From assembly GCF_028609885.1 (NCBI RefSeq), contig NZ_CP063195.1:1736001-1800000 (forward strand): a stretch of 64,000 bases of DNA. The letters run 5' to 3'. The translations under genes and the position numbers were made by a program. Below are positions 43,049 through 52,088 of the stretch, one piece after another (the first letter of the stretch is position 1; the number at the start of each line of letters is the position of its first letter). The notes under the pieces are model-generated. The model ran no database searches. It saw only the letters and a program-made list of their open reading frames with translations, and was not told the DNA's origin. This DNA is from Corynebacterium jeikeium. Its GTDB lineage: Bacteria; Actinomycetota; Actinomycetes; Mycobacteriales; Mycobacteriaceae.

Positions 43049-43132
43049 CCCGCACACCGACAGCCAAGTCGCTGCTCTCCCGCACACCGGCGTCCAAGTC
43101 GCCGCTCTCCCACGCACCGACAGCCAACTTTC
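43049..43132 (+). repeat. Minisatellite, about 2.8 units of 30 bp
   Basis: Units beginning CCCGCACACCGACAGCCAAG start at 43049 and 43079, and a partial third unit at 43109. They lie between the family B array and the terminator of the Bax-inhibitor-like gene. Confidence 0.7.
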
Positions 43133-43166
43133 CCGCCCCCATGCGACAGCCTCTCCTATGGGCAGC

Positions 43167-43199
43167 AATAAAGGGGCTCCCGGTTAACCGGAAGCCCCT
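43167..43199 (-). terminator. Terminator of the Bax-inhibitor-like gene
   Basis: On the minus strand GGGGCTTCCGG pairs with CCGGGAGCCCC around TTAA and runs into TTTATT. It lies 79 bases after the gene's stop. Confidence 0.85.
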
Positions 43200-43277
43200 C
43201 AACCTACAGCGCCTCAGAATTTAAAACTTAGGCACCTAATGCACAGGCTCCAAAGCTCGGCGCCAGGCGCTGAAATG

Positions 43278-44183
43278 CTAGTCCCTGAAGTAAGACAGCA
43301 GGCGCAGGATCTCGGTGTACAGCCAGACCAGAGTAACGGCCAGGCCAAGCGCTACACCCCAAGCCATCTTCGACGGAGCGCCAGCGCGGACCAGACGGTC
43401 AGCCTGGTCAAAGTCCAACAGGAAGCTCATGGCAGCAATGCCGATGCAAACCAGGGAGAAGATGATGGCGATCGGGCCACCGTCTCGCAGGGCACCTGCG
43501 GACCCTGTAACCAGTGCAAACACCAGGTTGCCCAGTGCCAGAACCAAGGTGCCGATCATGGCCGCAACCAGGAAGCGAGTGAACTTCGGGGTCACACGAA
43601 TAGCACCGGTCTTGTATACAAACAGCATGCCGATGAACACGCCAATGGTTCCCAGAACCGCCTGGGCAATGAGCATACCGGCGTCAGTATCGCCAACGGC
43701 AGCACCAGACACCAGGAACGTAAAGCCACCAACAAACAAGCCCTCAAAAGCCGCGTAGGTCAGCGTGACCGGCGCGGAGTCGTACTTCTTGCCGAAAGCA
43801 GAAACCAAAACGGCGATCAGGCCACCGATCATGCCGACGAAGGTTAGGCCCATCGCGATGCCAGAGTAGCTCAGGCCGATGATGAAGTTCACCACCGCCA
43901 GAGCAATGATCACGGCCAGCGTGATGCCGGTCTTCGTAACCACGTCATCGACGGTCATCGGACGGTCGGCGCTGCCGGCCTGGCCGTAGTTAGCCGCATC
44001 CTGCATGCCGTAGCCCATAGCGGCGGTCTGAACACCGCCGTGCGCGGAGGTTGCGTAAGGGTTCATTCCCTGCTGACCGTAACCGCCCTGCTGGCCGTAG
44101 CCACCCTGGTTGCCCTGTTGTGCGAACGGGTGCTGGCCCTGGTTCTTGGCCAGCGACCCCATGAACGGGTTCGAGCTCTTCAT
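43278..44183 (-). CDS. Bax inhibitor-1/YccA family membrane protein
   Basis: This 301-residue protein has a Gln/Gly/Tyr-rich soluble N-terminus (about residues 1-75, with GGYGQQGGYGQQG repeats) and then seven predicted membrane helices of the BI-1/YccA type, including the final FDQADRLVRAGAPSKMAWGVALGL segment. Bacterial members modulate FtsH or act as pH-sensitive calcium channels. No partner is encoded nearby. The N-terminal repeat region is probably disordered. Confidence 0.88.
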   Translation of the reverse strand: MKSSNPFMGSLAKNQGQHPFAQQGNQGGYGQQGGYGQQGMNPYATSAHGGVQTAAMGYGMQDAANYGQAGSADRPMTVDDVVTKTGITLAVIIALAVVNFIIGLSYSGIAMGLTFVGMIGGLIAVLVSAFGKKYDSAPVTLTYAAFEGLFVGGFTFLVSGAAVGDTDAGMLIAQAVLGTIGVFIGMLFVYKTGAIRVTPKFTRFLVAAMIGTLVLALGNLVFALVTGSAGALRDGGPIAIIFSLVCIGIAAMSFLLDFDQADRLVRAGAPSKMAWGVALGLAVTLVWLYTEILRLLSYFRD

Positions 44184-44483
44184 TCTTCAGTACTCCAAAA
44201 TTGTGCTGGTCATTGTCTGTGCCGGCGCCTAGGAACTGGTCGGGACTAGTTCGGGAATTGGTCGCCGGCGCTTTCGCGTACATCCTACCAACGGCTAAGC
44301 CTGTTCAAAGGTTCCCACAAACAGAATCCGCTCTCCCCCGAGCAGGGGTCACGCTCGTACACCCCATTAGCGGGCACCTCATTCACCGGCACCCATTCAC
44401 GGGCCATCAACCTGCCCATCCATTTGCTTAGAAATGTTCTAGATCGAACACACTCTCCCGGCCTTTTAGGTAGTGTCCCAAAC
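44184..44483. promoter_or_regulatory. Divergent promoter region of the YccA-like and gabD2 genes, with an inverted repeat
   Basis: TGTTCTAGATCGAACA (44435-44450) is a 16-base dyad (TGTTC-N6-GAACA) about 34 bases before the gabD2 start, a plausible operator position. Its half-sites are reversed relative to the LexA box, so an SOS role is not suggested. Nothing else was recognised in the region. Confidence 0.4.
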
Positions 44484-46085
44484 ATGAAACGAACCAACTA
44501 TAAGCGCCTATCCGTAGCCGCTCTGCCCACCGACCTGGAATTAGAGCTGCGCGAACTCACCACCAACGCCCGCCTACACAACCTCAATGACGACTACGAC
44601 GGCAAGCGCCTGGAGATCGAGGCTCCCTTCCTCGGGGAGACGATCGGTTGGGTTGCCAGCGGTGACGCCGACGATGTCACCGAAGCATTCCGCTTCGCCC
44701 GTCGCGCCCAGCAGTCTTGGGTGCATGTCCCCTTCGCCGAGCGCAAGCGCATCTTCCGCCGTTTCCACGACCTGGTTTTGAAAAACGCCGACCTACTCTG
44801 CGACATGGTGCAGCTAGAGACAGGCAAGAACCGCGCCAGCTCCTTCGACGAGGTCATGGACGTCGCCAACAATTCGCGTTACTACTCCAACAATGTCGAG
44901 AAGTTCATGAAGCCGCGCAAGCGCGCCTCGGCGATGTCGATCATGGCGAAGTCCGTTGAGTACCGTCATCCGCTGGGCGTTGTTGGCCAAATCAGCCCTT
45001 GGAATTACCCGCTGTCCCTCGGCATTGGCGACGCGATCCCCGCGCTTCTCGCCGGAAACGCTGTGGTCGCTAAGCCCGACTCTGCTACGCCGTTTACCTC
45101 GCTTTTGGTCTTTAAGTTTCTTTTTGACGCCGGACTGCCGCGCGACCTGGTGCAGTTAGTTACCGGTTCCGGCCGAGTAGTTGGTAGCGCCATTGCGGAT
45201 CAGTGCGACTTCTTGATGTTCACTGGCTCCACTGCAACGGGCAAGGTTTTGGGCGAGCAGGTTGGCCGGCGCCTGATCGGCTACTCGGCCGAGCTGGGCG
45301 GTAAGAACCCGCTGATTATTGCCAATGACGCGGACATCAGCTACGCCGCCCGCGGCGCTATCGATGCGTGCTTCTCTAACTCCGGCCAGCTGTGTGTTTC
45401 CATCGAGCGCATCTATGTCGAGCGCGCGTCCTATGAAGATTTTGTGGGCGCTTTCACCTCTCGCGTGCAGTCCATGAGCCTTGGCAGTGGCTTCGAGTGG
45501 GAGACACAGATGGGCTCTCTGGCTTCCGCTAGCCAGCTGGAGACCGTGGAGAAGTACGTCGAAGATGCCCGCGAGAAGGGCGCGAACATCCTGTGTGGTG
45601 GAAAGAAGCGTCCGGACCTAGGCCCGTATTTCTACGAGCCGACAGTAATGGTGGACGTTCCGGAGGATGCGTTGCTGCGTACCGAGGAGGTCTTCGGCCC
45701 GGTGGTTTACATCGAGCCGGTAGAAGACCTGTACGACGCGATCGAGCTGGCCAATGACACGGACTACGGCCTGAACGCCTCTGTATTTGCCGCCGATGAC
45801 ACTGCTTGGAAGATCGGCCCGAAGATCGAGTCCGGTTCCGTGGCCTTGAACGATGGCTACACCTCCAGCTGGGCGGCCATCGACAACCCCATGGGTGGCA
45901 TGAAGGAATCCGGTGTCTCCCACCGCCATGGCGCGGAGGGGTTGCAGAAGTACACGGCAACACAGAACGTCACTTCGCAGCGCTTCATGTACTTCCGCGG
46001 GCCGGAGTCCCTTAGCCGGAAGAGCTTCTCCAAGGCCATGCTCTCACTGCTGAAGGCCGGCAAGACCTTCCGCATGCTGCCGTAG
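44484..46085 (+). CDS. gabD2: Succinate-semialdehyde dehydrogenase (NADP+), GabD2-like
   Basis: This 533-residue aldehyde dehydrogenase oxidises succinate semialdehyde to succinate. The active-site Cys lies in FSNSGQLCVSIER, the Glu in SAELGGKNPL, and the cofactor-binding motif in TGSTATGKVLGEQVG. The N-terminal extension and overall sequence resemble the GabD2 group of actinobacteria, which links 2-oxoglutarate decarboxylation to succinate. The substrate range of such enzymes is broad. The ATG at 44484 follows an inverted repeat that may regulate it. Confidence 0.9.
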   Translation: MKRTNYKRLSVAALPTDLELELRELTTNARLHNLNDDYDGKRLEIEAPFLGETIGWVASGDADDVTEAFRFARRAQQSWVHVPFAERKRIFRRFHDLVLKNADLLCDMVQLETGKNRASSFDEVMDVANNSRYYSNNVEKFMKPRKRASAMSIMAKSVEYRHPLGVVGQISPWNYPLSLGIGDAIPALLAGNAVVAKPDSATPFTSLLVFKFLFDAGLPRDLVQLVTGSGRVVGSAIADQCDFLMFTGSTATGKVLGEQVGRRLIGYSAELGGKNPLIIANDADISYAARGAIDACFSNSGQLCVSIERIYVERASYEDFVGAFTSRVQSMSLGSGFEWETQMGSLASASQLETVEKYVEDAREKGANILCGGKKRPDLGPYFYEPTVMVDVPEDALLRTEEVFGPVVYIEPVEDLYDAIELANDTDYGLNASVFAADDTAWKIGPKIESGSVALNDGYTSSWAAIDNPMGGMKESGVSHRHGAEGLQKYTATQNVTSQRFMYFRGPESLSRKSFSKAMLSLLKAGKTFRMLP

Positions 46086-46119
46086 CTGCGTCTTCCGCCG
46101 CGCGACGTTCGCACGACTG

Positions 46120-47193
46120 TCACCCTCGGGTGGCCGCCACTACCTCGGCGGCCACCCTTTTTGCGTGCACTCCTACGCCGGTGATGGTGGCGGAACCGGG
46201 ACCCACCCAATCGCCATAGCCCACGAGGAACAGGCCGGGGTGCTGGGGCGAGGGGGCGTCACCACGAAAAGAGAGCAACCCGCGAAAAGGGCCGAGGGCG
46301 GGGCGGAACCCGGTACACCAGATGAGGTGGTCGGCGGAAACGTCATCAAGGGTGGAGAACATCGGCGTGGGGCGCAGGCGGCCGGTATCGCGGGCGCGGC
46401 GGACTGCGGGGAGCATGACGATGTCTCCCAGGTTGGAATCGGCGCCGGGGTCTTCCCTACCCGCCGAGATGGCAAGGTAGCGTTCGCGATTGCGGCGGAA
46501 GAGCTCCGCGCCATCGACGTCGTCAGGCATCCAACGCGGTGGATGGCGGACGAACCAGGTGACCTCGGCGACATCGGCCAGGTCGGCGGCGATCTGCGCA
46601 CCCGAGTTCGCCGCTCCGACGACGGCCACGGTGGAACCGGCGAATGGCTCCGGCCCCGGATAGGAGGCGGTGTGCCACTGTCGCCCGGCAAACTCGCCCG
46701 GATAGTAGGGAACGAAAGGCGCGGACCACGTGCCCGTGGCGGCGGCGACGGTGCGGGCGCGCCAGGTGTGGGAATGCAAGGTGCGGGAGGCGCCGCCAGC
46801 TGTGCGGGCATGCAGATGAAACAGCCCGGTCGAGTCGTCGAACTCCACCCGTTCGATATGGACGGGGCGGACGACGGGCAGATCGTAACGACGCTCGTAT
46901 TCCCGCAGGTAGTCCACCACATGGTCGGGCGGTGGATAGCCCTTAGGCCCGTCGTAGCTGGGCATCGGCATGCCCGGGAGGTTGGAGAAGTTGGTGGCGG
47001 AGAACAACGTCATCGACGGCCACATGTGCCGCCAGGCCCCGCCCGGCTCCAGCTGATCATCAAACACCGCAAAGTCAGGGGCCTTGCGGCCCCGCCTTCC
47101 CTCCCGGCGCAAATAGAAGGCCGTGGCGAGGGCGGACTGGCCGCCGCCGACAATGGCGCAGTCCAGGATGCGGTTTGGATCTGGGCGTGCCAT
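46120..47193 (-). CDS. Flavin-containing monooxygenase / CzcO-like oxidoreductase
   Basis: This 357-residue FAD/NAD(P)-binding protein has an N-terminal GxGxxA motif (CAIVGGGQSALATAFYLRR), an FMO-like FSATNFSNLPG, a second nucleotide motif VAVVGAANSGAQIAADL and the ATG-like CTGFRPALGPF near the end. The start is set at 47193; the upstream ATG at 47211 would lie inside the preceding SDR gene. A 3' fragment of a related gene occurs in the island at 5819-6181. The substrate is unknown; family members include cation-resistance-linked CzcO and Baeyer-Villiger-like enzymes. Confidence 0.88.
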   Translation of the reverse strand: MARPDPNRILDCAIVGGGQSALATAFYLRREGRRGRKAPDFAVFDDQLEPGGAWRHMWPSMTLFSATNFSNLPGMPMPSYDGPKGYPPPDHVVDYLREYERRYDLPVVRPVHIERVEFDDSTGLFHLHARTAGGASRTLHSHTWRARTVAAATGTWSAPFVPYYPGEFAGRQWHTASYPGPEPFAGSTVAVVGAANSGAQIAADLADVAEVTWFVRHPPRWMPDDVDGAELFRRNRERYLAISAGREDPGADSNLGDIVMLPAVRRARDTGRLRPTPMFSTLDDVSADHLIWCTGFRPALGPFRGLLSFRGDAPSPQHPGLFLVGYGDWVGPGSATITGVGVHAKRVAAEVVAATRG

Positions 47194-47200
47194 GCAATAC

Positions 47201-47899
47201 TTAGCGCCCATTGACCGGGCGGATCGTCAGCGACTCGACCATGGCATCGTCTGTCGCATCAATGGCCAGGCGCACGGCCTTCGCCACCGATTCCGGGCGC
47301 AGGTACTGGGTTTCGTCGTAATCCGCTTCGGCCACGCCGCGGTGGGTCTGGATCTGGCGCTGCATGTCGGAATCGACCTTGCCCGGGTGAATAGAGCTCA
47401 CTCGGATCTTGTCGCGCTGCTCCTCCCGCAGCGCATCGGTGTAGGCGCGCAGAGCGAACTTCGTGGTGGCGTACGGGCCAAAGCCCACGCTGGAGCGGAA
47501 GCCCGCGCCGGAGTTGATCGTCACTACAGTGCCGTGAGCCGCCTGCAGTGCATCGAGCAGCTGCCGAGTGAGCTCCGCAACGGCAAACAGGTTGATGTCA
47601 AAGGCGTGTTTCCACTGTTCAGGAGTGGTTTCGGTGACCGGATCGTGCGCCACCACGCCTGCCGAGTGCACCAACACGTCGAGCCTTTCCAGCCCCAGCT
47701 CTGCCACGGCCGCACCAATACCTTCCGTATCAGCAAGGTCCGCCACGAAGCCCTGTGCACTCGGGAACTGCGCGGCAACGTCGTGGGCCTTCTCCGAGCT
47801 GCCACCGATGATCAGGTGGTAGTCATCCTGCAATTCGCGGGCAATCGCCAGGCCGATGCCTCGAGTGCCGCCGGTGATCAATGCGGTTTTCCGATCCAT
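47201..47899 (-). CDS. Short-chain dehydrogenase/reductase
   Basis: This 232-residue SDR has the cofactor motif TALITGGTRGIGLAIAREL at the N-terminus. The catalytic Ser lies in TINSGAG, and Tyr-x3-Lys in GPYATTKFALRAY. It is a classical oxidoreductase acting on a sugar, lipid or steroid alcohol; the substrate is not evident. It is seven bases upstream of the flavin monooxygenase gene in the same direction, so the two are probably co-transcribed. Confidence 0.92.
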   Translation of the reverse strand: MDRKTALITGGTRGIGLAIARELQDDYHLIIGGSSEKAHDVAAQFPSAQGFVADLADTEGIGAAVAELGLERLDVLVHSAGVVAHDPVTETTPEQWKHAFDINLFAVAELTRQLLDALQAAHGTVVTINSGAGFRSSVGFGPYATTKFALRAYTDALREEQRDKIRVSSIHPGKVDSDMQRQIQTHRGVAEADYDETQYLRPESVAKAVRLAIDATDDAMVESLTIRPVNGR

Positions 47900-48004
47900 T
47901 GCTGCTTTTCCTCTCCCTGCTATTCCCTGCTATTGGATTCTGATTTGGCTATTGGATTCTGGTTTTGTGTTTATGCGCGATCTGGCCCCCACACGGCCAG
48001 GGTT

Positions 48005-49678
48005 CTACCCCTGCGCCACTGTGCCCAGCCATGCCGTTGCATGCGGAATGTGCTGTGCGATCTTCAGTGCTGAGGTCGGTGCCGGACCGTACGGTGTAAG
48101 GGAAGATATATATGACGCCGCAGCGTGGATCGCTACACCAACCGCAGCTGTATCGACCACGTAGTCAGCCTCGTGCGCTTCCGATTCGTACTGCCCGGCT
48201 TCTAGGTATCCAGTGGCCCGAGCCCGTTTGCCGGCGTCGCGCGCGACCAATGCTCCCAGAATGCCCGCGAGTACGTCGCCGGAGCCAGGAGTGGCAGCCC
48301 AGGAGGACGCAGTGTCGACAACCACGGTGCGCATTGGGTTGGCGATGATAGTGAAGCGTCCTTTTAGCAAAACCGTGCAATTCAGCTCGCGGGCCAGCCG
48401 CTCAGTGGAGGTTATCCGGTCCGGTGACTCCTCCGGCAGCCCGGCTGCCTTCGCCAGCCGGTCGAATTCCCCATCATGCGGGGTGAGCAGCGTGGGAGCG
48501 TTACGCGTACGTAGGATCTCCAGAACGTCTGGGTTCTTCGCTAGGACGGTGATCGCGTCGGCGTCCAAAACCAAGGGCTGCACCATGTCTAAAACGGCGA
48601 GCAGTTCTTCGCGAGCATCGCGGTCAGTGCCGCGACCTGAGCCCACCATGCGCGCCTGCACCTGACCCGCCCCGCGGACGGCGGGGTGCACGACAACCTC
48701 CGGGGTGGTGGCCAAAACGTATTCAGGGTGTTCGCCGATGTAGCGCACCATCGAGCTGGTGGTGTTGACCGCCGCGAGTGTGGCCAACACGCCTGCTCCC
48801 AGATAGTCTTTACTGCCCGCGCAGATACCCACTACCCCGCCGGAGTACTTATCGTCCACTGCGCCTGGTTCGCTGGGCAGTTCCCCGGGCAGTGGTTCCG
48901 GGCTGCCGAGTAGCTGCGCGATCATTTCCTCCGACGCGAGGCGCTCGACCGGCGTGTGCCACAAAGAGACAGCGCTTTGGGCATTTTCGGCGCTTTGGAG
49001 GTTTTCGGCTTTCGCCAGCTCTGCAGAGAGCGTGGAGCCATCGTCTAGTCCAATGTCTTCGCACAGCACCGCGCCGCACGCAGCGCTGAGGCCGTGCGCT
49101 CGGCGCAGGCCACCGAAGGTGACGGTTACGTCGGCACGAACATGCCTGCCCGGCGTCTTCCCAGTATCGGCAACCACACCGCTCGGAATGTCAATGGCTA
49201 GCACGCGCACCCGGCGCTTCCCGCCAATGCGAACCCCCTGGGCCTCCCGCAAGAATTCATCGACCTCCACAGGGATCTCGCCTCGTCCGCCGAGGCCAAA
49301 CATCCCGTCGACGATCACGCGATAGCTGTCTGCGTGTTCCAGACCGACGAAGCTTCCACCGGCCGCCGTGAACGCCCGCGCGGCACGTTCGTGCACGCTA
49401 TCAGCGCCTTCGAGCGGGTAGGCCTCAACCTTCTTTCCCTGCATCGAAAGAACTGCACCTGCGTACAAGGCATCGCCACCGTTGCCGCCTGGACCGACCA
49501 GCAGCAACACGGAATCCTCTGCAGCGCCCGCCGGCGCCTCTGCCTGAGCGAGTATTTTCTCCGTCACGACCGCCACTGCGTGCGCAGCGGACTGCATCAG
49601 CTCGTCCTCCCGCTGCTCGCGGGCGAACAAAGCAGACTCTGCGGTGCGGATGTCCTGGACGGTATAGAGAGTGCGCAT
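48005..49678 (-). CDS. nnrED: Bifunctional NAD(P)H-hydrate epimerase / ADP-dependent NAD(P)H-hydrate dehydratase
   Basis: This 557-residue fusion repairs damaged NAD(P)HX. The N-terminal epimerase (YjeF_N) runs to about residue 230 and includes LLLVGPGGNGGDALYAGAVL and IDIPSGVVADTG. The C-terminal ADP-dependent dehydratase (YjeF_C) includes APTLLTPHDGEFDRLA and SWAATPGSGDVLAGILGALVARD. ATG 49678 (MRTLYTVQDI) is the usual start; an upstream frame is an extension of little merit. It stands between a short SDR operon and a divergent acyltransferase gene. Confidence 0.94.
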   Translation of the reverse strand: MRTLYTVQDIRTAESALFAREQREDELMQSAAHAVAVVTEKILAQAEAPAGAAEDSVLLLVGPGGNGGDALYAGAVLSMQGKKVEAYPLEGADSVHERAARAFTAAGGSFVGLEHADSYRVIVDGMFGLGGRGEIPVEVDEFLREAQGVRIGGKRRVRVLAIDIPSGVVADTGKTPGRHVRADVTVTFGGLRRAHGLSAACGAVLCEDIGLDDGSTLSAELAKAENLQSAENAQSAVSLWHTPVERLASEEMIAQLLGSPEPLPGELPSEPGAVDDKYSGGVVGICAGSKDYLGAGVLATLAAVNTTSSMVRYIGEHPEYVLATTPEVVVHPAVRGAGQVQARMVGSGRGTDRDAREELLAVLDMVQPLVLDADAITVLAKNPDVLEILRTRNAPTLLTPHDGEFDRLAKAAGLPEESPDRITSTERLARELNCTVLLKGRFTIIANPMRTVVVDTASSWAATPGSGDVLAGILGALVARDAGKRARATGYLEAGQYESEAHEADYVVDTAAVGVAIHAAASYISSLTPYGPAPTSALKIAQHIPHATAWLGTVAQG

Positions 49679-49878
49679 ATCTCCCATGATAAGTGTGCAG
49701 CGCACTCTCCCCTGCGTTCGAACCAAACCCCAACACGCGCCCACGTAGGGGCGTCCAGAAAATCGTTTCCCAAAGGCTCTCCAAAGGGCTAGACTGCGTA
49801 GTCTGTAAAGGCGCGCCGGCGGCGCCCATAAAACCTCATAAGCACCTCATTTTTGAAAAAAAGGTTCATTCGCTTCAC

Positions 49879-51963
49879 ATGCCTCGCCCAATAAACAAGA
49901 ATCAGCGGTACGTATCCGGACTGGATGGCCTGCGGACGATCGCAGTTGCTGTGGTTGTGCTGTATCACCTGCACGTTCCCGGCTTCGTCGGAGGCCTCAT
50001 GGGCGTGGGCGTGTTCTTTACGCTCTCGGGTTACCTCATCACCGCGAACCTCATGCGTTCGTGGGATAAGAAGGGCAACTTGACGCTCCGCACCTTCTGG
50101 CTGCGCAGATTCCGGCGCCTCATGCCGGCGGTGATTGTCACACTGATCGCCACCCTGATCCTGACGGCGGCGCTCGCTCGTGACGAGCTCACCGAGCGCT
50201 TTTGGGAGGCACTTTCCGCCCTGTTCTACGTGAACAACTGGCACACCATCTTCCAAGAGAAGTCCTACTGGGATAACTTCGGCGGACCGAGCCCGCTGAG
50301 CCACATGTGGTCACTATCCGTCGAAGAGCAGTTCTACCTTTTCTGGCCCCTGGTGCTCCTCGCGCTGCTGGTTATAACCCGTTCGCGGATTGGTGCGCTG
50401 GTTGGGACCTTACTGCTGACGGGAGTTTCTTTTGCCTGGATGTGGAAGCTGGCCGCCCCGGGGATGGACAACACCCGCGCATACGAAGGCACCGATACCC
50501 GCGCCGGAGCCCTTCTGTTGGGTGCGTGCCTGGCGATCTGGCTATCCTCCCGCCGCCAAGCAGGAAAATCCACCGAGCCTGCGAAAACCACCGCGAACCT
50601 GTTCGGCTTTATCGGCCTGGCGGGCATCGTTGCGCTCGTCGTGCTGGTGGAACAGGAGTCGATGTTCCTTTACCACGGCGGGTTGATCCTGCTTTCCGTT
50701 GCTTCTGTGCTGGCGATTTTCTCCGTCCTGCATCCAGATAGCCTGTGGAGCCGGGTGTTGGGCTTTGGTCCCATCCGCTGGCTCGGCGAGCGTTCCTATG
50801 GCATCTACCTGTGGCACATGCCTGCGATTGCCTTCATACCGCAGTCGTGGTTGGAGAACAACAAGTTACTGGCCAGCCTTATCACCATTGGCGTGAGCGT
50901 CGCGCTGGCCGCCATCAGTTGGACGCTTATCGAGGATCCGATCCGCAAGCACGGCGTGATCCCGCCGGTCAAGGCATGGCTGCGCAGCCGCAAAGCAGAC
51001 CGTGAGGTTGGCGACAACAACGAGAACTCAGGCGCACGGTCGGGTATCTTCCGACAACCTTTCCCCACCTATTTCACTTCCGGTGCCGCGGTGGTGCTGG
51101 CCGCGGTGGTTGCTATTGGTGCGACGCCCATTGGCATCAACCCCACGGCATCTCAGCAGGAAGCTGGCGCGGGCAAGGGCGGCGAGCCAGCGATGGAGCT
51201 GGATCCGTCGCAGCGTCCGGGTGGCGCTGGAAAGGCTGCAGGTTCTCCGAACCCCGCCGCGGAAGGGCCTGCTTCCCCCGTGGACCAGGAACCGGATTCC
51301 AAGCTGATGAGCTGTAAGCGCGTGGTGCACGTCGGTGATTCCACGTCCATCGGCATGTTTGCGAACGACATGGTGAATGATCCCGAGAACACTGCCTTCG
51401 AGACGTATCTGAAGTACGGTGCCGAGGAAGTCATCGACAGTGTCTTCGGCGCGCGCAACACCACCGAGGGCTGGCAGTCCGAAGACGGCACGCAGAGCTA
51501 CCCACCGGCGATCGACTCCGTAAAGGAGCTACTGCCTACCGCCGCTGGCCCGGATACCTGCTGGGTGATCGCTACTGGTGTAAACGATGCTGCGAACTAC
51601 GCAGCGGGCGCAAACCTGGCTGCCCCGGAACGTATCAAGATCATGATGGACATTCTGGGCGACCAGAAGGTCATGTGGCCGACGGTCACCACCAACACCA
51701 ACGAGGGCTACTACGCGAACTCCAACATGGAGGAGTTCAACCAAGCGCTGCGTGACGCGCAGAAGGATTACCCGAACCTGCGGATCTACGACTGGGCTGC
51801 CGAGGCGAAGCCCGAGTGGTTCGCCGAGGGCGATTTCGCCCACTACGGCCCCGAGGGCAACAGTCAGCGCGCCGAACGCTTCCCCGCCGCTCTCGCCAAG
51901 GCCTACCCGAAGTCGAAGGGCGGCCAGCCTTCCGACGAATTGGTAGTGAACTCCGGACTATAG
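49879..51963 (+). CDS. OafA-like acyltransferase-3 with SGNH domain
   Basis: This 694-residue membrane enzyme has ten to eleven membrane helices forming an acyltransferase-3 domain, with RYVSGLDGLRTIAVAVVVLYHL at the start, YLITANLM and LSHMWSLSVEEQFYLFWPL. It is fused to a C-terminal extracytoplasmic SGNH hydrolase domain with HVGDST and FAHYGPEGNSQRAERF. A Pro/Ala/Ser/Gly-rich linker of about 60 residues (around residues 430-480) separates the parts. Proteins of this design O-acylate wall polymers or glycans. The ATG at 49879 follows an AAAAAGG ribosome site; the frame upstream is not coding. Confidence 0.9.
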   Translation: MPRPINKNQRYVSGLDGLRTIAVAVVVLYHLHVPGFVGGLMGVGVFFTLSGYLITANLMRSWDKKGNLTLRTFWLRRFRRLMPAVIVTLIATLILTAALARDELTERFWEALSALFYVNNWHTIFQEKSYWDNFGGPSPLSHMWSLSVEEQFYLFWPLVLLALLVITRSRIGALVGTLLLTGVSFAWMWKLAAPGMDNTRAYEGTDTRAGALLLGACLAIWLSSRRQAGKSTEPAKTTANLFGFIGLAGIVALVVLVEQESMFLYHGGLILLSVASVLAIFSVLHPDSLWSRVLGFGPIRWLGERSYGIYLWHMPAIAFIPQSWLENNKLLASLITIGVSVALAAISWTLIEDPIRKHGVIPPVKAWLRSRKADREVGDNNENSGARSGIFRQPFPTYFTSGAAVVLAAVVAIGATPIGINPTASQQEAGAGKGGEPAMELDPSQRPGGAGKAAGSPNPAAEGPASPVDQEPDSKLMSCKRVVHVGDSTSIGMFANDMVNDPENTAFETYLKYGAEEVIDSVFGARNTTEGWQSEDGTQSYPPAIDSVKELLPTAAGPDTCWVIATGVNDAANYAAGANLAAPERIKIMMDILGDQKVMWPTVTTNTNEGYYANSNMEEFNQALRDAQKDYPNLRIYDWAAEAKPEWFAEGDFAHYGPEGNSQRAERFPAALAKAYPKSKGGQPSDELVVNSGL

Positions 51964-51979
51964 GGGGCAAACTCCCCAG

Positions 51980-52019
51980 AACGTGCAGAAACACACTAAG
52001 CTTCTGTACGTTCTTTTTT
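51980..52019 (+). terminator. Terminator of the acyltransferase gene
   Basis: AACGTGCAGAA pairs with TTCTGTACGTT, with one G-T pair, and CTTTTTTAA follows. It lies just after the stop at 51963. Confidence 0.8.
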
Positions 52020-52088
52020 AATGTAAGGCTTATGTGGCGCGCGTGAAATCAGCGCTCATGAGCGGTTCAACGTGTAGGAGCCCCAAGC

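Noticed and set aside
44435..44450. LexA/SOS box
   Set aside because: The dyad has GTTC...GAAC order, reversed from the GAAC...GTTC order of the actinobacterial LexA consensus.
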